Source: Absidia repens | Taxonomy: Eukaryota > Mucoromycota > Mucoromycetes > Mucorales > Cunninghamellaceae | DNA: 64,000 bases | Direction: 5' to 3' | NCBI GenBank assembly: GCA_002105175.1 | Contig: MCGE01000009.1 | Span: forward strand, 868,001-932,000 | Part shown: piece by piece, positions 31,430 through 44,037 of the stretch | How the letters are laid out: each line of letters starts with the position of its first letter | Numbering within the stretch: the stretch's first letter is position 1 | The notes under the pieces: generated by a model | Databases searched by the model: none | What the model was told of the DNA's origin: nothing | The model's input: the letters and a program-made list of their open reading frames with translations, nothing else | Position numbers and translations under genes: made by a program

Positions 31430-32783
31430 ATGCAACCAGCAGCAACAGTGGACTTGCAGAAAAGTCAACGATTATCGGACTTGATCCGACGTCCCATCTC
31501 CAGTCGACTTGTTCAGTATGTGGCACAACAAGCAGGCCTCGTCATTCCATGTCATACATCAGCAACGACAAAAACAAAAATCAGGCATGAAGATGAAGAA
31601 ACGCAGTTACCACCATTGCCCATTTTCATTCAATCGTTAATCAAACGATCCTGTGTCAAACCAGGGACTATTTTGGGCGCATTGGTATTTTTAGATAGAT
31701 TACAACGCCGTCTTGCCCATCTCGCCAAAGGCATGCCTTGTACGTGTCACCGTATTTTTTTAGCTACACTTATTGTCACTTCAAAAAGCTTACATGATAC
31801 TTCACCGAAAAATAAGCATTGGGCTCGATATGCTATTTATTTTAATTTATCCGAAATCAATTTGATGGAACAACAGCTGTTGTCTCTCATGGTAATGTGT
31901 GTGTGTACGGCGGAAATTGAAATATTTATGTGTATTCTTCTTTTTTTTTAAAAAAATCTTTCTTTTCTAGAATTACCAACTTATCATCACACCTGAGGAA
32001 ATCGATCTTGTTTTTCTCCAATACGAGATTTACAAAACACAACATCAACGCCATCAACAATTATTACCTACACCAACAACGGTTCATAGCAACAATCCTC
32101 CAGTAGTAACAACAGCATCCATCACAGCAAAAGATCATCCTATTCTTCCTGCACCCACACACTTGACATGCGCACAGCAACAATCCTTACCTGCGCCTAT
32201 GGAGCCGCGTTATCTGGATATCATGGCCAATGACACCACAACCAGAAAGACATGTGAACCTCATGACGTGATCGACCCAGCAACAGCCACCAAAGGGGGA
32301 TCGTATTCCCTCTCCCGTTTTTTCCCCACGGCATCATTATCGTCCAGCTCTTTATCTTCAGGCAGTTCAGTATCATCGTTACGCACCCCATCATCATCAT
32401 TGACATCTCTGAATTTGTCGTCATCGTCAAGTTTGCGCACACCATACTCTTCTTCTGAAAATATCTCTTTACCTCCACCTCCACCTCCACCAACGGATGC
32501 CCCATTCCTCCCAGCCACTACCACTACCACTACCACTAATCTCGATCAAGATCCTGTATTATTTTATCCTCCAGCGCATGTTCATCATCGTGATACGTAT
32601 CGCTCTTCCATAGTATGGCAAAAACCCATGCCTGCTGCCCCACCATCATCACCGCCGCTGCCACCCCTGCCGCTACTACTGGATGACCCCCTTCTCCCGC
32701 AAGACCCTACCCTGGATCAGCAGCGACCACTTTGGAACACCGCTTGTGCAAGCAATCCCCCCACCCATTGTAGTTTTAGTTGA
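31430..32783 (+). CDS. Pho85-type (PCL) cyclin
   Basis: Two exons, 31430-31891 and 31971-32783; 1275 nt, 424 residues. The cyclin box spans about residues 60-175: FIQSLIKRSCVKPGTILGAL, VFLDRLQRRL, HRIFLATLIVTSKSLHDTSP, KNKHWARYAIYFNLSEINLM and EQQLLSLMNYQLIITPEEID. The KNKHWA motif and the 'E.N.ME.Q.L.L..Y.L' pattern are typical of PCL1/2-type cyclins that activate the Pho85/CDK5-like kinase. The C-terminal half is Ser/Thr/Pro-rich and likely disordered. Expected roles are cell-cycle, morphogenesis or nutrient signalling. The intron is in phase 0 within the box (LSLM/NYQL). Confidence 0.85.
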
Positions 32784-33638
32784 TTTTTTTTATTTATTTG
32801 ATTTTGATTTTGCTTTTGTTTGTGTTTTAGTCCTCACAATCTATTTTTTGATTAGTTAGTTAATTTAGTCCTGTTATTATTTATCACTGGTCATTTGACC
32901 TATTATTATTATCATTATTATTACTATTATCTTCTTACAATAAAGCCGTTTGCAATAAAATGAAATGATTGTTTTAGTGAAACAAAGATTGTTGTTGTTT
33001 TTGTTTTGGAATGGTGGACTGGGACGTGGAGCATGGTGCCACCTTCATGTGGGGATTACTCTATGAATGGATTGGGAACTGTGGTGATTAGGTATAATAG
33101 ATGCGATCCTGGACGGGGACAAGGATTCGTGCACGGAAGGAAGTACAAAAGCATCATGTAGTTGAAGAAATGGAGGGAAATATGTTGAAGAAAGTGACAT
33201 CAATATCAAAACAAAAGCAGTGCATCGATCGTATAGTTTTTTAGTAGTATTGCATAATACATTTTAATTTGGGGGGAGTAAAAACTACGGGCCGGAACAA
33301 ATGCATTGAAAAAAAAAACACACACAATAGATGATATCAAATACCTAAACTGTTATTGGATACAAAGAAACATTGTGTGATACGAATAAACAGCACCAAA
33401 TCACACGATCATGGCTATAAAATCATCATTGATGACACATCATTCCCAAAAAAAAAAAAAAGATACTGGGTTGTGTTTTATATATGGCAAAAAATTTGTA
33501 TTTCTTTATTTAGAGAAGAATGTAAATTGGTTTTGTTGTCAATACAATATCATAAAAAAAACCCCAAGTATATAAACTAAAGTCACTAATATAAAATTAT
33601 CCTATAAGCACACTATCAACCGATTGATTTTTGTTTCT
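32784..33638. other. Convergent intergenic region, no gene seen
   Basis: 3' regions of the cyclin (+) and thioredoxin (-) genes. (ATT)n-like stretches near 32900-32935 and AATAAA signals are present. A 74-codon + frame at 33356 has no motif. Confidence 0.5.
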
Positions 33639-34203
33639 TTAGGCAGAGAGTTCCTTGATCTTGTTGACAATGTTGGGCAAACTGGCACCAACAACTTCAC
33701 CAACCTTGCTACCATTCTTGAAGAACATGAAGGTAGGCATGGCACGGACACCGACTTCAGCAGCAACATCCTATAGAAATATAAAGAAAAAAAGATATCA
33801 TAAGTGTAAGTAAAGCGCGTCTTGGTTTCTGGTTTTCACAGCACTTATCTCGCAACATCGCCTTCTCCTCTTCCTCCCCCACCCCCAGTCTTCACACCGA
33901 CCCCCGCGTCCTCTTATCGTACATGTCCAACCATGCATATACTTTTTTTTTTTTGCGGAGGAAGCGAAAGAGGGTGAGGAGGAGCATCATCTATTGCTAT
34001 CATCTAGTACTTACGGGAACATCATCAACGTCCACCTTGGCAAAGACGACACCAGGATATTCTTCGACCAACTTTTCAAACTTGGGGCCGATCAATTTGC
34101 AAGGACCACACCAGGTAGCATGGAAGTCAACAACAACCAACTTGTCACTGGCAATCAAGGTGTTGAATTCGGCGAGGTTCTTGGGGTAGTTTTCAATAGG
34201 CAT
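33639..34203 (-). CDS. Cytosolic thioredoxin
   Basis: Two exons (minus): 34015-34203 and 33639-33770; 321 nt, 106 residues. It has the classic fold order: a [20 protein letters not shown] strand-helix with the redox WCGPC motif, [20 protein letters not shown], then [10 protein letters not shown] with the cis-Pro after Met, and KVGEVVGAS near the end. No targeting peptide is seen, so it is cytosolic. It reduces protein disulfides, including those of ribonucleotide reductase and peroxiredoxins, and is recycled by thioredoxin reductase. The phase 0 intron lies after DDVP. Confidence 0.97.
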
Positions 34204-34964
34204 TTTGGAATAGTTGTTATATAAGTTTTATGAAAAGAAGAAAAAAAAAAAAAAAAGTTCGCAGTCAGGAATTTTTTTTTTATTATTTATATGTCCTCGG
34301 TCGCTCCCCCAAAGCTCGTCATAATGAGAAAACTCCGCACCTGGCTCACTTTGCTTCACGTCATTCATTGGCCAACAATATGACTAAGCTCGAAGGAACA
34401 AACCAAAGCGCTTACTGTGTGTTAACTGCGTATTATTCATCCTCCTTTTCCGATAGAAACACTATTCGAATGTACGAGAGAGAGAGGGAGTTTTCTGGGG
34501 GGATCATATCCACCCTGTCTCATTTGTCATTCCCCTATTTTTTTTTTGTTTTTTCCATATCCTCTCCAATAGCCTCTATGTGATACATCATCCCTTTTGC
34601 CACCACCACTGTTTATCATCCACTGAGGGGAGAGGAAGGGAAAAAACAAAACCCTATTTCCCTCTTAAAAGTTCGAGCTGACTTATAAAATATCCCACCC
34701 TCAAGCTCGGTATCACTTCAATACCGGAGATTGAAACACAATGGTGATAACTCCTCCCCCCACCCTAAATTGCACTGAAAGCCCAACAAAGAGAGTGACA
34801 AAGAGATGTTTTCTTTATTACTTTTGGTATATATTTATATATATATATATGGAATAATAGTAATACTACTACTAAAAAAAGGGGATACTATGGTAATGAA
34901 GAAACTACAAAATAAAATAAATAAAAACTATACTAGAATGTCATAAAGAGAGTGTTTTGTCATG
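34204..34964. other. Intergenic region upstream of thioredoxin, no gene seen
   Basis: Promoter of the thioredoxin gene and 3' region of the dipeptidyl peptidase gene. An (AT)n tract lies at about 34833-34851. A 117-codon + frame at 34230 has no motif. Confidence 0.5.
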
Positions 34965-36635
34965 TCAGAAGCGAGTGTCGTGCTGTGGTGCCTGAGAATG
35001 TTTGGCGCCATTGTTGCTGTCATTTCCACCATGCTGCGCACCATCTTCTCCTTCTATCTTGCCAGAGAACTTTCCATGCGTTTCTTTTCGAAGATGCAAA
35101 TATTCTTCCCCACCAAAACTTTATCCCCCAAAACACATATATACATATGCACAACCCCCCCCCAGAAAAACAAACAAAAAAAGAGGTCAGTAAAAAGAGA
35201 AAATGTGTGTGTGTGATGAGTGTTCCTGAGTCTTTACCTTTCCCATAAAAAGTCGGTAAGTAAAAAGTAAAGATTTTCATTGGTATTGTGATTGTTGATA
35301 AGATGATCGCTATCTGTATAGAATTGTACTTTATATGAATGGATATTCGCTCTTGTCAGCTTTTCTACCAAGATCGCCGTATTTTGGAAATGCACTATGG
35401 ATTAATAATAATAATAATAAATGAGTGTCAATCTTTTTTACGATTGGAAAGCCCATAATACCATTGTCATCGGCGGTACCATGGACCAGTAAAAATTTTG
35501 AGCTGGCGAATCCAGTCATATTATTGACAGCACTCGTAACATAGCCCTGAGGGTTCAATTGTGGTGTGAACATATATCTCTCAGTGTAGATGGAATCTAT
35601 TGGAGAGAGACAGAGAGAAAGACAAAAGAGGAGTGTGTCAGTCTAAAGTCATGTTCTTTTTTTTTTTTTCCTTTTCTTACCATAAAACCGCCAATTCGTC
35701 ACAGGAGCAACTGCAAGTCCAGCACTAAACACCCCACTATTAGCTTCTAAACATTTAGCTGCTAAGAACCCACCATAAGACTAACACACATAAGAAATGT
35801 CAATCCATCATTCGCATTTCATTCTTTTTGTAAAGACAGCATCTTCTTTTCATATCTTACCCATCCCCAGATAGATATCCTGGCACTATCGACATAAGAA
35901 AGACTTGCCCAATGTCTTGCGGCATTTGTTTGATCAATGGTTTCCAATTCACCTAGACGACCACGTACACCCATGCGATACCCACGACCACGGAAGCCAG
36001 TGCCTCGACCATCAACGGTGACCACAATATATTGTAATTTACTTGCCAAGAAGGTATGCCAATCCAACTGAAATTCATACGTCACCAGCTGTGAGTTGGG
36101 ACCACCATATACCTGGAATAACACCGGGTACTTTTCATTCGCATCAAAATTGGGAGGAAGGATTTCGGCTACGTTCATTTCTACAACAAAAAGAGTGGGA
36201 AGAAAGAGGATGAGTCTGGAGGGAGGGAGGGGTTTCTACTATTTCCCTGAATATTTTACCATTCGATCCGCTTTTGATTTTCAACATTCTTCTTCCAGGT
36301 AATTCGTATTTCGACAAGAGTTGTCTCAAATGATCGTTTTTCTGCAATGACAATTCAAAGGAAGGATCGTCCACACTTTTCATGACCGTCGTGGGTATTT
36401 CAGGACCATCATAATAGAGCACATAGTAGCCTGCCAAAGGAGAAAAAGACACACGATAAAAAGCATGCGTATCGATATCGCCAGGACATGTCAAGCACTT
36501 TTTCGTTGTAGAAGGATCATCACCCTCATGCAACCCTGATAAAGAAATGGTATACAAATGTCGTTCAAGTGGGGATCGTTCCGTGGATAAAAAGTGTCTA
36601 CGAAAGAAAGAGTTGGGAAGAGATGATGAGTGTCC

Positions 36636-36670
<35 letters not shown>

Positions 36671-39073
36671 TGGCACTCTCACACACAATTTATTTAATTT
36701 TTTGCCACTTACACAAGACTGCGTTTTCTGTCCACCGTTACCGAACCCAATTGCACTTCAAATTCACCTTGTGTGAGCCATTGCACGCGACTGCCTTGTC
36801 TATGAACGTTGATCAACACCAAGTGCGCATATCCATTAGCATCATCCACAAGTTCAATATAATCCAAAGACTGATCCCCGTCATTCCAGCCCCAAAAAAG
36901 CATCGATTTTCCTGGATCCACCCATCCGCCATCCGTCGGCATATAGTCATGCACTGTACTAACCACCGCGTCGCCTTTGGCTACTTTGTCAGCCTCATTG
37001 CCTGGTGAAATCCTCAGGAGATTGGTCAGTTGTTTGTCTTGGATTCTGTTCGTCTGCTTGAAGAGTAAATGGGTGTGGGTATCTGTCGCCCAGTGGACAT
37101 CAGTAATGATACGGTCATCAACGTCAAATTCACGGTGATCCTTTTCTGTTGCCACTGTTCCTTTCATCGTTGCGTTACTGGTCACCATCATGGTCGTTTG
37201 TTGGTCCAATGCATACACAAACAGCGATACTAATGGATTTGGCGCACCTGCCTATATGAAGATTCATATATGTATATTAGTGAGAGTTTTCAGCTAGGGA
37301 TATACTTTTTTTCTCTATGCTTACCTTTGGATATCGTATGGATTTTTCATCAGGGTAACTATCGTTGTCGACAGAATAAATAGGTAGATGAAGTTCAGGG
37401 ACTTTGGTTTCGTCTAGTCGCAAATATGCCAAATGGGTAGCATCAGGGGACCACCATAGAGCGAAGTTTTGATTCAATACTTCCTCTAAAAATGAAAACA
37501 CCGTATGGTCAATGGAAAAAGGTTGTTGTGATTTGGTCAATTTCTATTTTGGCATTTCTTTTTACCTTCATACACCCAATCAGGAATTCCATTGAAAACA
37601 GTTTCAGAGCCATCAAATGTGATTCGGCGGTGAGAGCGTAAGTCAGTAATATATAAATCATTGTCCATCACATAAGCCTATAAAGAAAAAGATTGCGATA
37701 TAAATGTCAACCTCTCCCCGCCTCCTTTAGTTTTTTGTGTTACTTACTATCTGATGACCCACAGGACTCCATGCAGCATATGAGATATTGGCTTGGTGTT
37801 TCTGTTCCATATCAGAGGGCTTGACCAAGGGAAATAAAGATTTGTCGTTCCGGTTATAAACAAATATATTTGACAATGTGGAATATCGCCATACCTACAC
37901 CCGCAAAAAAAAGTTAATGTCAATGATTCTTCTACCAGGATTCAAACTTACTTTTGTTTCGTTCGTCCAAAGCAACATATATTGGGTATCTTTTGAGAAG
38001 GAGTAATGTTTGATAGAAGGTACATCATGACCTGATAACTACGCAAAAAAAAAAAAAAAAAAAAAAAAAAGAGTTAGATACCATAAGTCGCCATCATATT
38101 TGAACATCACCCATGTTTGTTGCTGCTATGCTTACCAAGTCTACGGAATCCAATAACACTTGCTTTGTTCCATTTTCCACGGATCGCATCATCACATTAT
38201 GATTTTCAGGATCAATATAAGTGAATAAACCATCGGTGTGCCCTATCAGCAAAGAAGAAGAAGAAAACGTTGTTATGTAACTTTTTCTCCCTGCACTGTC
38301 CCTATCCTCCTCCCTTCCTTCCTTTACCACTATCCATCCACACAACATTGGGTCTTTTGGGTATAAATTCAGATTTCATAATATCCGTCAAATCAATGTG
38401 ATTGCCATTATCATGGAATACATTTCTTGGTTGGCCTATTATCATTAAGAAGAAGAAGAAGAGGCGATTCAATTTACTAGCTGTAGACGTAGACGTAGAC
38501 ACGCTATCTTGCAGTGGCCTTGAACTTACCAGGAGACATACTATTGACAATAATGGTCCAAATCAGCCAGCCTACTAGAAGAATCCCAAGAAATAAAAAG
38601 CAAAGCCATTTTCGGTCACCCTATGCGAAATAATAAAAATAAGCAATGGGTACAGGGTCCATCTACTGATCTGTTCATGTACAAGTGTTTTGTTCGTCTA
38701 TTACCTTGGGTGAATTCCTATCTGCCAGTGGGTCGTCAAGTTCGTCTAGGTCGTCGTCCATACTGCTCACCAAACGTTCTTGTTCTTCAGATTGTTCCCC
38801 TTTATGATGGAGGTAGCTCTGGTCGTCCTCGTCCTCTTGTTGTGTATGGTCGTAATATGTTTTCCGCATCATGTTATTGTTGAGTCTGTCGTCTTCGTCA
38901 CTGAGCTGACTATCTTGACTATGTCGATGGTTGGTGGAGGACGAAGTGGTGGTGGAGGAGAAGGATTGAATACTATGTCTACTATCAACAACTGCCATGT
39001 ATTGATCAACGTATTCATCAATGGTTTGTGAATGTTGAATAGATTGTAAAGGAATAGAATTGGTATGATTCAT
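34965..39073 (-). CDS. Type II membrane dipeptidyl aminopeptidase (S9B, STE13/DAP2-like)
   Basis: Fifteen exons (minus): 38705-39073, 38530-38620, 38328-38435, 38136-38242, 37952-38038, 37748-37894, 37566-37677, 37325-37485, 36713-37251, 36260-36597, 35861-36180, 35681-35780, 35462-35596, 35238-35394, 34965-35118; 2925 nt, 974 residues. An acidic cytosolic tail of ~120 residues precedes one membrane span ([20 protein letters not shown]). The beta-propeller includes [20 protein letters not shown]. The catalytic domain has [17 protein letters not shown] (nucleophile Ser), [12 protein letters not shown] (Asp) and SDHLINNHN (His). Family members remove X-Pro/X-Ala dipeptides from secreted proteins in the late Golgi or vacuole. 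The last exon was chosen by open frame ([20 protein letters not shown]); that splice is the least certain. Confidence 0.92.
36642..36668. repeat. (AT)n microsatellite in an intron
   Basis: A pure AT dinucleotide run inside the intron between exons 9 and 10 of the dipeptidyl peptidase gene. Confidence 0.7.
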
Positions 39074-39950
39074 AAAAAGGAATGGGAAGAGAGAAAATGA
39101 ATGACTGGATAAAGGATAAAAGGAGCTAAAGAAAGGGAAAAAAAAGAAACTATTTTACCTTTTTGTCAATTCTTGGAATGAGTTTCGATCGCCGCTAATT
39201 CAAATAACAATGATCAACGGTTGGTACAAAATATATTTACTTGTACAATACAATAAAAAACGATGGATGGAAAAGAATACAGAAGAAATACAAAGTATAT
39301 AGTACTATTATTATTAAAATTGCAAAAAAGAGGGAGGTTTGATACAAAGAGTAGTTTTCAGGGAGTATCGAGATTTGTACATCTGTGGAGCAGGAGGGCT
39401 GGGGACTCCCTTTTTTATCAAATGGAAATAGTTTTTTAAATGACCGCCAATCTCAGGGGAGCTCAAATAGGATGTACCTTCCTTCCAATAAAATGCATCA
39501 CTATCATAGAGTCGATTACCAATTGTATAAATACCTAGTCAAGGATCCCCATTCTGAAGGGAAATTGCTCACCGTACAAAAGCTGAGACTGATGACGACT
39601 AGGAAAAAACTGTAGGTGACGGGGTTTAAACAGTACAATAAACAACCACAAACTTGATCTGTATTAATTACGCAGTTGTTTGTTAGGATTCTCTATTGAT
39701 CGTGATATCAAGAAAAACTAAAATAAAGGCCATCATCAATAAAATGATCGAATTGATCTTCCTTTTTTTTTTTTTGTTCCTGTGTCGACAATACGCTGAA
39801 ACCATCGATCGATTTCATGGCCCTGGAAAAAGAAAAAAAAAAGTGAATCATAAACATGGGTTTTATATTTTTTCAGCAACTCGTAAACCATTTTCGAATG
39901 TTCCGAGTGAAAAATCACCTTTTTTCCTTTTCATTTCTTACAATCCTATC
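39074..39950. other. Divergent intergenic region, no gene seen
   Basis: Lies between the starts of the dipeptidyl peptidase (-) and ACP-like (+) genes. A 76-codon frame at 39385 begins with GTG and has no motif. ATCGATCGATTTCATGG occurs near 39802. Nothing else supported. Confidence 0.45.
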
Positions 39951-40398
39951 ATGCTTCGACCCACATCCTTATTAAACGCAGCATCAAAAGCAACCTTTTA
40001 TCGCTCGACGCTCCCTGCATGGCGCAGTTTTTACTCGGCGAATACTACTGATAAAAAGAACGAGCTTCCTCAAGCGGACATTGAAGCTCGCGTATTGAAA
40101 GTGTTTAAAGAATCCCTTCATGATAAGCAAAGTGCTGCAAAGGTAAAAAAGAGAGAGAGAATGGGGCAATGCATTCTTTTTGACATAATCATTTTTTTTG
40201 TTTTTTTGTACGTCATTGATAGATTTCTCTCGATGCCAATTAAATGAAGACATTGGGCTCGAAACACTCAAGTCTGAAGATATATGTGTCCGCTTGGAAC
40301 GGGAATTCAATGTCAATATCCCACTGGTAGATGCTGAATGGTTTAATACACCTCGTAATTATTCAGAGTATATTTCTGAAAAAGAAGACGCAAAATAA
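39951..40398 (+). pseudogene. Mitochondrial acyl-carrier-protein-like gene, frame broken and lacking the Ser site
   Basis: Two exons, 39951-40142 and from 40217. The N-terminus (MLRPTSLLNAASKATFYRST) is a basic, Ser-rich presequence typical of mitochondrial import. IEARVLKVFKESLHDKQSAA then starts helix 1 of an ACP. After the canonical intron (GTAAAA...GATAG) the frame hits TAA at 40241-40243. One base later the ACP homology resumes (LNEDIGLETLKSEDICVRLE, REFNVNIPLVDAEWF) and runs to a stop at 40396-40398. So one base appears to be missing near 40241. Independently, the DSL motif that carries the phosphopantetheine Ser reads ETL, with Thr in place of Ser. It therefore looks like a non-acylated ACP paralogue (a candidate structural partner of LYR proteins or complex I), pseudogenised or mis-assembled. 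Confidence 0.6.
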
Positions 40399-40790
40399 TA
40401 TAGACTATGTTTTTTCTTACATATTTGGAAACCATTTATCTGATATACAATCATCATCCGTTGTTTTGATAAGGCTGTATAAAATAAAACTGGAAGTCTA
40501 TCATATTGGCATTTGATCACTTTTCTAAGTACTCCAGCCTCACACACACATACATGATGGCCAGAATAAATACAAAAATAAAAAGGGAAAAGGTATGTGT
40601 TGTCTTGTCAATATCAATCATCGTGATCATTTTATTCAAATATAAAGCTACAGGTTCTATACAATAGAAAAGGGGGGAAGAGAGGGGTGATTCTAAAGCT
40701 ACCAATAAAAAACGGAAAAGGAAGATGATAAAGTAATCAATCCTAAAGCTACATATAAAGATAGAAAAAGTGGGAGAAGATTTCTAAATT
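40399..40790. other. Convergent 3' ends, no gene seen
   Basis: Spacer between the ACP-like gene (+) and the methyltransferase gene (-). AATAAA-like signals near 40482. No coding signal. Confidence 0.5.
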
Positions 40791-43222
40791 CTAGTCGGTA
40801 AAGCCATCGGTGAATTCGCTGATTTCATGGCCATAGGTATCGGAAGTCATTCTTAACACGTTGGGTCTTGCCACCTTTTTACCATTGACATCCATTTTGT
40901 GGTTGATCAGTTTCAAGTGTCGTTCATCTTCAGTTTGGGTATTGTGTGGCATTGTATTAGCAGCAGCAGCAACAACAGCATCAGGATCATCATCATCATC
41001 AGTAGTAGTTGTAAGTGTAGTTGTAGTAGCATTGGCGTCACTATTTTCGTCAACCAAAGGTTTTCTTCCCCAAGCCATATAGTACTGGCAGTAAGACGAT
41101 CGATCCAGCATTTCCTTCATCATTTGTTGAATGTACTGATCGAGCTGATGGTGTGTTTTGATATCATCTCCACCACCAAAGATTTGCCAAAACAGTCGTC
41201 GGTAGGCATCGAAGCGATCATTCCAGTACCGGTAACACATTTCATCGATAGATGTATTCTGTTGTGAATGATTGCAGTAAACCAAAGGCACGACTCGACT
41301 ATGCACATCTACCAGCTTGATCATTGTAAGGTATTTCCGTATCATGCGTGGCCATTGAATATCAACATCGTAATATTTTTGTAGTTTTGTTGCTGTCAAA
41401 GAATCTAGAACAAAAAAAAGGGGGATCAATATTTTTTTAGTATCCCTTCTCTGCATATATATATATACATATATATATATTTACCTTTAGACGTAAACAT
41501 GGCTGTCGTTGGACCGGGATCATAAATGATAAAATCCATTTCCCTGAGTTCAGTGTAGCCACCTTTTTTGAGACACCGTCGAATTTCCCGCATAATAAAC
41601 TTTTTTTTTTGGCATAAAAAAATAATAAGAACCAGTCCATTTAATATACCATCATGTAAAAAAAAAAAATTACCTCTGTATCAGCAGAAGGGAAACATGT
41701 ATGAACATCATGCATACGAATAAAGTCAAAATATTCATCGGGGTAAGGAAATCCATGAGACATATCAAACAGGCAAAAAAACGTATTCTTGGGTCGAATC
41801 GTCGTTGGGTACATTTCGGAGAGATCAAAACCTAAAAAATTGGAAAAATTCGTCAGTATGGAAGGTTTCAAAAAAGCTTATGTGTGTCATACCATAAAAT
41901 TCAGTATTGGGGAACTCATGCGCCATTTCCAAGATCCAAACACCACTTCCACAGGCAACGTCCAGTACACGTGTCACATTGGTATTCGGGTATATGAGGC
42001 AAGATTCAAGTCTTGGTTCACATGTATTGTAGTGTTGCTGATGTTGACATTGCAAGAGATCACTCTCAGAGTAAGATCGCCGTTGATCAAGTGTAGATGA
42101 TATCAGTTGTGTTTCATCGGGGCATGTTGATGTTCTTGTGGGAGTTCTTGACTTGGGTAGCAACGATGATGGTGGTGGTGGTGATGAAGGAGATGATGCC
42201 GTTGGTGACTTTGTTAACGAAATTTCCGGGGATGCTGTACGAGTCGTTGTGCGCGTTGTAGTTGCTGTTGGTGTTACTGCTGCTGGTGAATCTGTCGACG
42301 TTTGTTGTATAGATGACAATAATGAATGATGTGACATATCCCTGTGCCTGTGTCCCAAAGTGGTGAGTTTGCGAAAGTATCCCGTAAGTGAAGTTGTGCT
42401 ATGAGAAGAAGGGTCCGTCTTACAAGTAGTGAGTGGAGCACCCATAGTATTTGATACTAACGAGTCGCTGGAAGAGCAATGTTTCAGGCCATCGTCACCA
42501 CAAGCGGAGCGAGATGTCGGTGATGCATTATTACTGATACAAGATTGGAGTGGAGGAGAAGTGGTACCAGAACGGAATCCACTCAGTGCACAGTTTTTGG
42601 AAGTATTACTTGATAGGAGTTCAGTAACCGGTGCTGAATAATTCGAACCAAAGGAATGTTTGACCAAAAAGTGCTTCAAAAAAAAGCGAGAATTAGCGGA
42701 CATTGAAAGTATGATTTTTTTTTAACAGCTTACATTGTTTAACAGTCGATCTATTTCGATATCGTCATTTGGAAGGGAGTAAATTCGATTGTAATTATTA
42801 TAACGCCTTCCATCTATACAAATATTATCAGCTGATGATGGTCGACGATGTTTCTTTTCCGGAGATGGCGGTGTTGGTGTAGTTGGCGAATGTTGATTGG
42901 TTTTTTTATGAACGATATGATGATGATGACACTGGCCGGTAGGTCGGCCGAGCATCCGAAATATTTGAGTTTTCATTCGCCCAACCACTCCATCACCTTC
43001 GTTCATTGGACCTGTCTCGTCTTCTTCCAGAGTGAGTTCATTATCCTCGTTGATGGGTGTATGAGAACTAACGTTAATATTATCCTCGTGTAAGGCAAGA
43101 GGGAAGACGTCAATAGGAGAAGTTGGTGTTGGTAGATCCGATACTATAGGTGTAGTAGGGTCTTTACTTTTTTTCGTTTCATCTTCGTTGCTGCTGAAAT
43201 AATCGAAATTAGGAGGTTCCAT
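40791..43222 (-). CDS. SAM-dependent methyltransferase with long disordered N-terminus
   Basis: Five exons (minus): 42734-43222, 41893-42673, 41674-41831, 41485-41599, 40791-41404; 2157 nt, 718 residues. The first ~400 residues are Ser/Thr/Pro/His-rich and acidic, with no fold seen. The Rossmann methyltransferase domain starts about residue 400: motif I VTRVLDVACGSGVWILEMAH, then EFPNTEFYGFDLSEMYPTTI, then FPYPDEYFDFIRMHDVHTCF, and IMREIRRCLKKGGYTELREM with DFIIYDPGP. The layout is that of the fungal UMTA/TAM methyltransferase group, of which LaeA is the best-known member; substrate unknown. A TM-free protein, probably nuclear or cytosolic. The acceptor of exon 4 (41600) follows an A-run rather than a pyrimidine tract, but the frame needs it. 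Confidence 0.85.
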
Positions 43223-44037
43223 CTACGTTTCTTCAAGAAAACAAAACAATAGATGAAAATAAGAAAAGTAAACTGTCACCTCCTCAAAAATACCGTTTAT
43301 AATATACGCTGAATGAAACTTCACTGACTTTTTATTTTTGATCTCCGGGCATGAAATTCCCTTGAAGAGGTTTTTGTCCTGTTTCACCTTGTCAGCAAGA
43401 CATAGATCATTCTGCCTGTCGCAATAAAGGTCCTGTTTCGTCGATGATAACATCTGTTCTTTGAAAACTACCATAAACAGTAAAATATATCTTACTGCGA
43501 ATCTCTGATTGACCACTTTTATAATATCATACTATTGATTACTGATCATTGCAGAATCAAGTTGTCAATAATGTATTCAAACAACGACGGTTTCAACGTA
43601 AACGTGTGAAAGATTTATAATAGAAAGGAGACTATGGTAACGATTTGAAGAGAGTTTTTGTTGTTCGAAGAAATATGAAAAATGTGGGAGAACAGGATGA
43701 AATTGGGCATCAGCAACATTATATATGTACCAAACCTTTTAACTGCTAAAAATTATCCATGGTTAAAGTTTACACCCCCCCCCTCGTGCGTCATTTTTGC
43801 CGTCGCTTTTATTTCAGAAAAATTGAACCTCTCTGGGCTATTTCACTGCATTAATTCAACCTACGACATAATTAAAAGAAACTTACTTGAAGGCATTGAA
43901 ATGATAAATAGTGAGCATTTGTGCTCTGCTGCAAAATTTTGATTTCAAAAGCCGCCCAGGCCGGGAGTTTCAATGCTTCTGAAATGTCTATTCTTTTTTT
44001 AATTCGTTTTGCTTTTTTTTTTTATATTTTATATACC
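43223..44037. other. Divergent intergenic region, no gene seen
   Basis: Lies between the starts of the methyltransferase (-) and the three-module phosphatase gene (+). TTTATATACC is immediately upstream of the + strand ATG. Short frames have no motif. Confidence 0.5.
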
